A stretch of DNA of 64,000 nt, taken from NCBI GenBank assembly GCA_029531795.1, contig JAPEIS010000016.1:1178001-1242000 (forward strand), read 5' to 3'. Position numbers and translations under genes: made by a program. This DNA is from Sclerotinia nivalis (Eukaryota; Ascomycota; Leotiomycetes; Helotiales; Sclerotiniaceae). Positions 58,988 to 64,000 of the stretch are shown here, piece after piece (positions within the stretch are counted from its first letter, which is position 1; each line of letters begins with the position of its first letter). The notes beneath the pieces are model-generated. The model did not search any database. It saw nothing but the letters and a program-made list of their open reading frames with translations, and was not told the DNA's origin.

Positions 58988-60539
58988 ATGTCTACTGGTC
59001 TTCTTCCAGCTCCTCCTGGTGTGACACCAAATTTCAACTCTGGGGCTTTGTCAGAAACCCAAGCATATTTTATTATTGCATACACTTTTACTCTTGCTCT
59101 TGCGAGTGGGACTCTTGGTATTCGATTGTACACAAGAATTGGTATAATGAGATCTTTTGGTTTAGATGATGGTACGTTTCCCATCAAATTCGGATGTGCA
59201 TGTTGGCGCAGATGCTAATTGGGAATTATAGTTGCGATTATTCTTGCTTTTGTAGGAAATTCGCTCTCTACATATAAAACTCGATGAAGCTGACTTATAA
59301 TAGATGTGCTCAATTGCATATTTTGCCGTTAGTATAAATTGTGAGTGTCGACGTCATTAACTGAGGATGGAGGGCTAATACTGAATGACTTGGAGGTATG
59401 AGATATGGATTTGGTAGGCATCTATGGGAAGTCACTGCTCAACAAATGGCACTATATCTTACGGTTAGTCAAGACTTGTCGATAACTACGAAATCTTCGA
59501 ACTTATATAGAACTAGCAACTAAGCCCTATGGTAGCCACCTACGCTTGGGCCCCAGCTTTCACTAAACTTTCCATCCTCATCCTGTTCGTCTTCCGGTTC
59601 TAAAATCCTCAAACTCAAGCATCAACAGAGCTAACTCACTACCCAGCCTCCATCGTCTGAATCCAAACCACTACTTTCGTCTAAGTTGTTACATAGTTGC
59701 TTTCATCATCATAACCTACACTCTCACCATATCCCTCGTTATTGCGATTCCTTGCATCCCCACGAATCCTCAAAATGGGGAATGCCTGATTAAATGTGCG
59801 CTTTGGCAAGCAGTTCTCAATATACTTACTGATGCCGCCATTCTTACACTTCCAATATATATGCTGTATCTTCTGAAATTGCCTATTAAGCAGAAATTAG
59901 CGGTTGGATCTATCTTTGGGACTGGTATTTTGTAAGTCATTCCTTAAGCCACCGAATCTTGCTGTAGATCATTGCGGCTAAGTATCTTTTTGTAAGATTG
60001 CTGACGTATTAAATGGCAGTGTGATAATCATTTGTATCGTTCGCATAACATATATCATGGCACTACAAGGTAATCCAGATGTTCTATACACACAAGGCAG
60101 AGCAGCAATATGGTCGTTCGTGTACCTTTTTTTCCAACCCTTATTTCTACATCGCAACCCTCATATGATTCCAAAACAACTAACCATTCACCGATCTAGA
60201 AGCGTAGAAATAAACATCGGTATCTTTTGCAACACACTCGTTGTACTCCGCCCCTTCTTCCGCCAATATTTTCCCGGTTTATTTTCCTCTCACATAATAT
60301 CTGATGATCATCATGAAACACCTGATCACGAAGCAAATCTCAAATCTGGAAAAAGAAGAATTCAAAAATTGAGGGAAAATCACTCATTGAGTGTTTTGCC
60401 GATGAATCACCAAATTGATGAAATGGATAAGCAAGCGGGGATATTGAGAAAGTTAGAGGTTAGAGTAGAGACTTTTAGTACAGAGGAGAATAGTGGTGAG
60501 AGTAGAGGGAGGGACAGGGAAGAGTTAAATGAAGTGTGA
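58988..60539 (+). CDS. Integral membrane protein, fungal rhodopsin-domain (PTH11-like) family
   Basis: Eight phase-consistent exons are 58988-59171, 59232-59251, 59304-59340, 59396-59463, 59517-59596, 59647-59931, 60020-60115 and 60203-60539 (1107 nt, 368 aa). The start reads MSTGLLPAPPGVTPNFNSGA, typical of the family. Seven hydrophobic segments follow, including AYFIIAYTFTLALASGTLGI, FVGN-less DVAIILAFMCSIAYFAVSIN, APAFTKLSILILFVFRL, FRLSCYIVAFIIITYTLTIS, VLNILTDAAILTLPIYMLYL and FVIIICIVRITYIMAL. Then come VEINIGIFCNTLVVLRPFFR and a charged cytosolic tail. Family features KLSILIL, GFGRHLWEVT and VEINIGI are present. The last intron (60116-60202, 87 nt) is in frame. Relatives are plasma-membrane proteins of mostly unknown ligand. 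The gene is divergent from the P450. Confidence 0.85.
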
Positions 60540-61545
60540 AAGCATAATGAAGACAGAGAGGTTTACCATTACCTGTACAGAGGACAAACATAGACCCGGA
60601 GTTAGCAATGATACTTGCGTCGTTATGAATTTGTTCTCGCAAAACTCGCACAAGACGCTATGCACAAACAACTCCCCAAAAGCGGACGACAATGCAGACA
60701 ATATGTTTGATGAAGCCATCGAAACACTTCAGTTTTGGTACTTATATAGCTGTCTATTTGATAGAAGTTCGGAGTAAATTCCGACGAAGTGTACAAACCT
60801 GATCAAGTTCAGGGGCTAGCAGACTATAATTTAATGCCAATTTCATTTATATCAACAACCTCCAATTACTCTAACTATAGCCACCGATACGAAAACAGTT
60901 TACCAATCCACAAAATCATACAATAGGATGGATATGTTATCAAAAAAGTTTTCTCATCCTTTATAGACAAATATTCGGATGTAAACTTTTTCTCAAAGAA
61001 ATTTATTTTCCAAATGTCACCCAGCCGAACCTACCCTCCTCACAAAAAGGTATGAGGAAAGATACATGTAGCTGTTAGTATATAGAAAGCGAAAAGTCTA
61101 TAGGACTTTTGTAAGGATTCTTTTATATATGGAATTGTGATGTGAGAGGTCTAATATTTGAGCAGGGAAGAAAGATGGCGGGCTACTGCTCCTGATACGA
61201 GAACAATTCATAGATAAAAGACTATAAACCTAATACTATTACCCAAGCTTCCATCAATGACTACTACTGATCAAATATCCAGTCGCCTATCATCAATCTA
61301 GTACTAGTTGGATAATCGACTAATCATAAATCAGATGAAAGTCCACTCCATCCTCAATTAACCAAAAATCAGCTCCCAAATCTACTCCCTCATCACTTCA
61401 AGCTTATGATGTAGCTAAGAAGACTTCTTCTCAAGATATAAATTCCATAATTACATTTTTCGACACTACTATCGCGAGCTCACCATACCCATCACCTAAG
61501 ATAATCGGGGCTACTAACGTTACAGAAAGTGAGGAAGTAGCTCTA
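60540..61545. other. Intergenic, AT-rich
   Basis: 3' flank of the 7TM gene. Short frames have no family signature. AT content rises towards the Fot1-like element. Confidence 0.4.
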
Positions 61546-62363
61546 AGTCAACTACCCTAGTTTCCGACCACCCCTAGTTTCCGGCCACCAACCACACCAA
61601 AAATTACGATTTTTGGCATTTTTAATTTCTTTATTTATGAATATAATTAAATGAAATTTTGAATATAGAATCTTTTTAGGAATATAAATCAATTCTGAAA
61701 ATTTTAGATTTTTCGTGAATTTTTTCGATGAGATATTAATGATTGAATTCTCGAATTTTAATTTGTATATGACTTATATACAAATTGAAAAATCATCAAA
61801 ATCTTAAATAACTTTTCAACAAAAATAATTAAAAATAAACTATTAATTCTTTTAGAATATTTGAATAATAATATATAGAATGGATCAAATTATTATATAA
61901 AATAATTTGCAAATAATCTTTTATTGATGTTTGTATTTTATCTTATATAAAATTTTATATAGATAAATATTCAATTAATAATAAAACATTATTTATAAAA
62001 AAATAAAATTTTAAAACTAAATCTATTTTATATAATATATTTCAAGGATTTTATAAAAATCATTATTTTATTTTTAATAATTTTTATTGAAAAGCTATTC
62101 AAGATTTTCATATTTGTTAAATTTGTATATAAATCATATACAAATTAAAAATCGAAAATTCAATCTTTAATATTTTCACGAAAAAAAATCGTAAAAAATC
62201 TGAAATTCTCAATATTTCTTTGTATTCATATAAAAAATTCATAATTAAAATTTCATTTAATTAAATTAATTCGTTGTAAAGTTATTAATAGATGAAAATC
62301 GTAGTTTTTGGTGTAAAATGGTGATCGGAATGAGGGGGTGGTCGGAAACTAGAGTGCTTGACT
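61546..62363. mobile_element. Complete Fot1/pogo-like miniature element (818 bp), TA flanks
   Basis: The left end is AGTCAACTACCCTAGTTTCC, then GACCACCCC. The right end, read on the other strand, is AGTCAAGCACTCTAGTTTCC, then GACCACCCCC. Both continue through ACACCAAAAA-TACGATTTT, so the inverted repeats extend at least 70 bp. A TA dinucleotide flanks each end (61544-61545 and 62364-62365), the Tc1/mariner target. The AGTCAA...CCGACCACCCC terminus is the style of fungal Fot1/pogo elements (established knowledge). The interior is extremely AT-rich with no transposase, consistent with heavy mutation. Confidence 0.8.
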
Positions 62364-63851
62364 TAACTATATTCCCGAACGTATATCCCAACCCGACAAG
62401 CTTAAGACTGAAATCCAGTAAATATAAGAAAGCGCACTCTTTATAAATCACCACTTTCAAACTTTATTACGTCAATAACTCCCAAAATGATATTCAACGA
62501 TTAGCGCATCTCATTTATAGTAGTACACATATATAGTAAAAATTCTCAATATCCCGCTAATTACCATTACCGAATTCAAATAGGAGACTTCTCGGTTCCC
62601 GACTTCTAATATATATAGTCAATAGTCGATAAGACCACAAACACTATCAAATTTTATCTTTTGGACATTCTAATCTTTCGATTCTTCGATAATTGATAGT
62701 TGATAATGAGATTATAGTTTTCTCGGCTAAGGGTTTAGAGTATATACTTCGAGAATCCTATTTTTATAGTCTTAACTTACAGAGTCTTTTTCGATAGTGA
62801 TCGTAGCGGATCTATTTTCTTCTATTAGAACAGTAATAATCCAGAACATAGCCCGTCTCTGAAGGTTTCAGTATTGGAGAGTCATGAAGATTTGAATACT
62901 CTGGAAATGTAAATGGATTTAGGACTGGTCCGGAAACGGACTCGAGGATTTAATGGTTTTTCTTTCTTCAATGTTGAAATTTAGTCGGGACGTTTGTCCC
63001 GTATATTAGGTATCAGGTATCATATGAAAACCTATCAAAACATTCGAGCATTCTTCTTTTTTTCTTTCGCTTCAAAAATCGCAGTATTGATTCCAGCCAG
63101 TAAATCTCGATCGAAATAAAAAAAAAACTGGGTACTGGTAAGTGTTCCATCAAGCAATCGTATCGTCATAGATAGTTTCTCGGCCTCCATTGTTCAAATC
63201 ATCTTTCTATAAACAAAAGCAACGCACGAAGAGCTTCTGATCAAATTAAATCCTCGCTATTATTATAATAATAAAAATATACACTACTCTATTTTCCCTC
63301 CCTAATCTATTCCGCAGAACAAATTTACTATTCTAATAAACTATATCAATACAGCATCACTCTAATATCGCAGCAAAGTCCAAACTTCTTTCTCTTTCTC
63401 TTATAGCAAATGATATGAATTAACGTAGATAAATCTCTCCGTTCCTCGTACTCAGAACTCGAAAATGCGACGAAATATCTTGATTCATCATTCTATAATA
63501 CACAAGCTTGTTTTATTGATAGAAGCTAAAGTATTAATCATCTCTACTCACAACGAATATCTCAAATAAATCACTACACATCATTATAATCCTAAGATTT
63601 TCTACCAATCCTCATTCATTTCTTCTCTATATGATTTTGATATATATCTCAAGATCTATTTACTCTCTATCAATAAAAATTTAAATTCCTCCCTCGAAAA
63701 AATCGCGTAGTCTATCTATAACTAGCCACTTTGGTTCTTTATTATATTATACGTTCTGATTCGATATATTACCACTTTTAGTACTCGAATAATTTGAGAT
63801 AAATATAAATATATTATTAAGATTTTGTATATTTAATTTTATAGATCCAGT
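62364..63851. other. AT-rich terminal region, no gene supported
   Basis: Very AT-rich, with no coding frame, no intron signals and no recognisable element ends. It looks like decayed repeat DNA. Confidence 0.4.
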
Positions 63852-63963
63852 CTTGTGAATTCTTGATCTTGTAAATTCTTAATCTTGTAAATTCTTGATC
63901 TTGTAAATTCTTAATCTTGTAAATTCTTGATCTTGTAAATTCTTGATCTTGTGAATTCTTGAT
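63852..63963 (+). repeat. 16-bp minisatellite, seven copies
   Basis: Seven tandem 16-bp units CTTGTRAATTCTTRAT are present, the variable bases being A/G. Several units alternate TTGAT and TTAAT endings, suggesting a 32-bp higher-order unit in the middle. A degraded eighth unit (CTTATAAATA) follows. All changes are G/A transitions. Confidence 0.85.
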
Positions 63964-64000
63964 CTTATAAATATATTGAATATATCAAATCAAAATCTTA

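Noticed and set aside
60021..60539. 172-aa single-exon protein
   Set aside because: It is the last part of the eight-exon 7TM gene. The frame reads through an 87-nt in-frame intron (60116-60202).
1..64000. CRISPR arrays, rRNA, bacterial operons
   Set aside because: None seen. The tandem repeats present are head-to-tail minisatellites without unique spacers, and gene structure is fungal.

Overview
This window is nuclear DNA from a filamentous ascomycete (Pezizomycotina). The evidence is the intron style (short introns of 48-190 nt, GTAAGT-type donors, CTAAC/CTAAT branch sites, CAG/TAG acceptors), fungus-specific families (Zn2Cys6 regulator, UstYa/DUF3328, DUF3176, fungal rhodopsin-domain 7TM protein) and AT-rich, mutation-decayed transposon remnants. 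The overall look would fit Leotiomycetes (Sclerotiniaceae-like), but that placement is inference. No bacterial-type operons, tRNA, rRNA or CRISPR were found. I worked out the exon structures by hand. Where I say a model is phase-consistent, the exon lengths sum to a multiple of three and splice phases agree.

Region 1 (1-12.5 kb) is a housekeeping block: an ABC-F ATPase (1409-3897, minus) interrupted by one in-frame TGA, the MICOS subunit MIC60 (5670-7810, minus), a Rab5/Ypt5 GTPase with three tiny exons (8464-9456, minus) and the phosphoinositide phosphatase SAC1 (10197-12459, plus), divergent from the Rab gene. Region 2 (12.5-33 kb) is gene-poor. It holds a solo LTR with a perfect 5-bp target duplication (14526-14936), a C2H2 zinc-finger gene (16113-16964), a ~670-bp terminal-inverted-repeat element (19131-19798), a Zn2Cys6 transcription factor (22631-24875) and a possible 83-aa orphan gene (26961-27276). 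Region 3 (33-38 kb) has two unrecognised but well-formed genes, one with a KEN-box-like motif and one of 903 aa with three repeated double-CxxC zinc knuckles.

Region 4 (38.6-43.2 kb) is unusual. Two AT minisatellite arrays of the same unit in opposite orientation bracket about 4.2 kb. That interval contains several long hairpins with unrelated stems, two of which are duplicates showing a compensatory base-pair change, recurring short exon-like segments, and a broken membrane-protein fragment. Next to it lies a 735-aa orphan gene (43698-46091, minus) with an OTU-like cysteine-protease-like N-terminus and a SAP-like motif.

Region 5 (48-60.5 kb) is an accessory, secondary-metabolism-like block. 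It has an aminoglycoside-phosphotransferase-like kinase gene killed by two CAG-to-TAG changes and a lost splice donor, an intact five-exon UstYa-family gene with both HxxHC motifs, a DUF3176 membrane-protein pseudogene split by a Fot1-like transposon end, an intact five-exon cytochrome P450, and a divergent eight-exon rhodopsin-domain 7TM gene. The kinase and UstYa genes sit between two same-orientation LTR-like copies. UstYa proteins oxidise ribosomally made cyclic peptides (dikaritins) in other fungi, but no precursor-peptide gene is visible here. The last 3.5 kb is AT-rich repeat DNA with a complete Fot1/pogo-like miniature element (61546-62363) and a 16-bp minisatellite.
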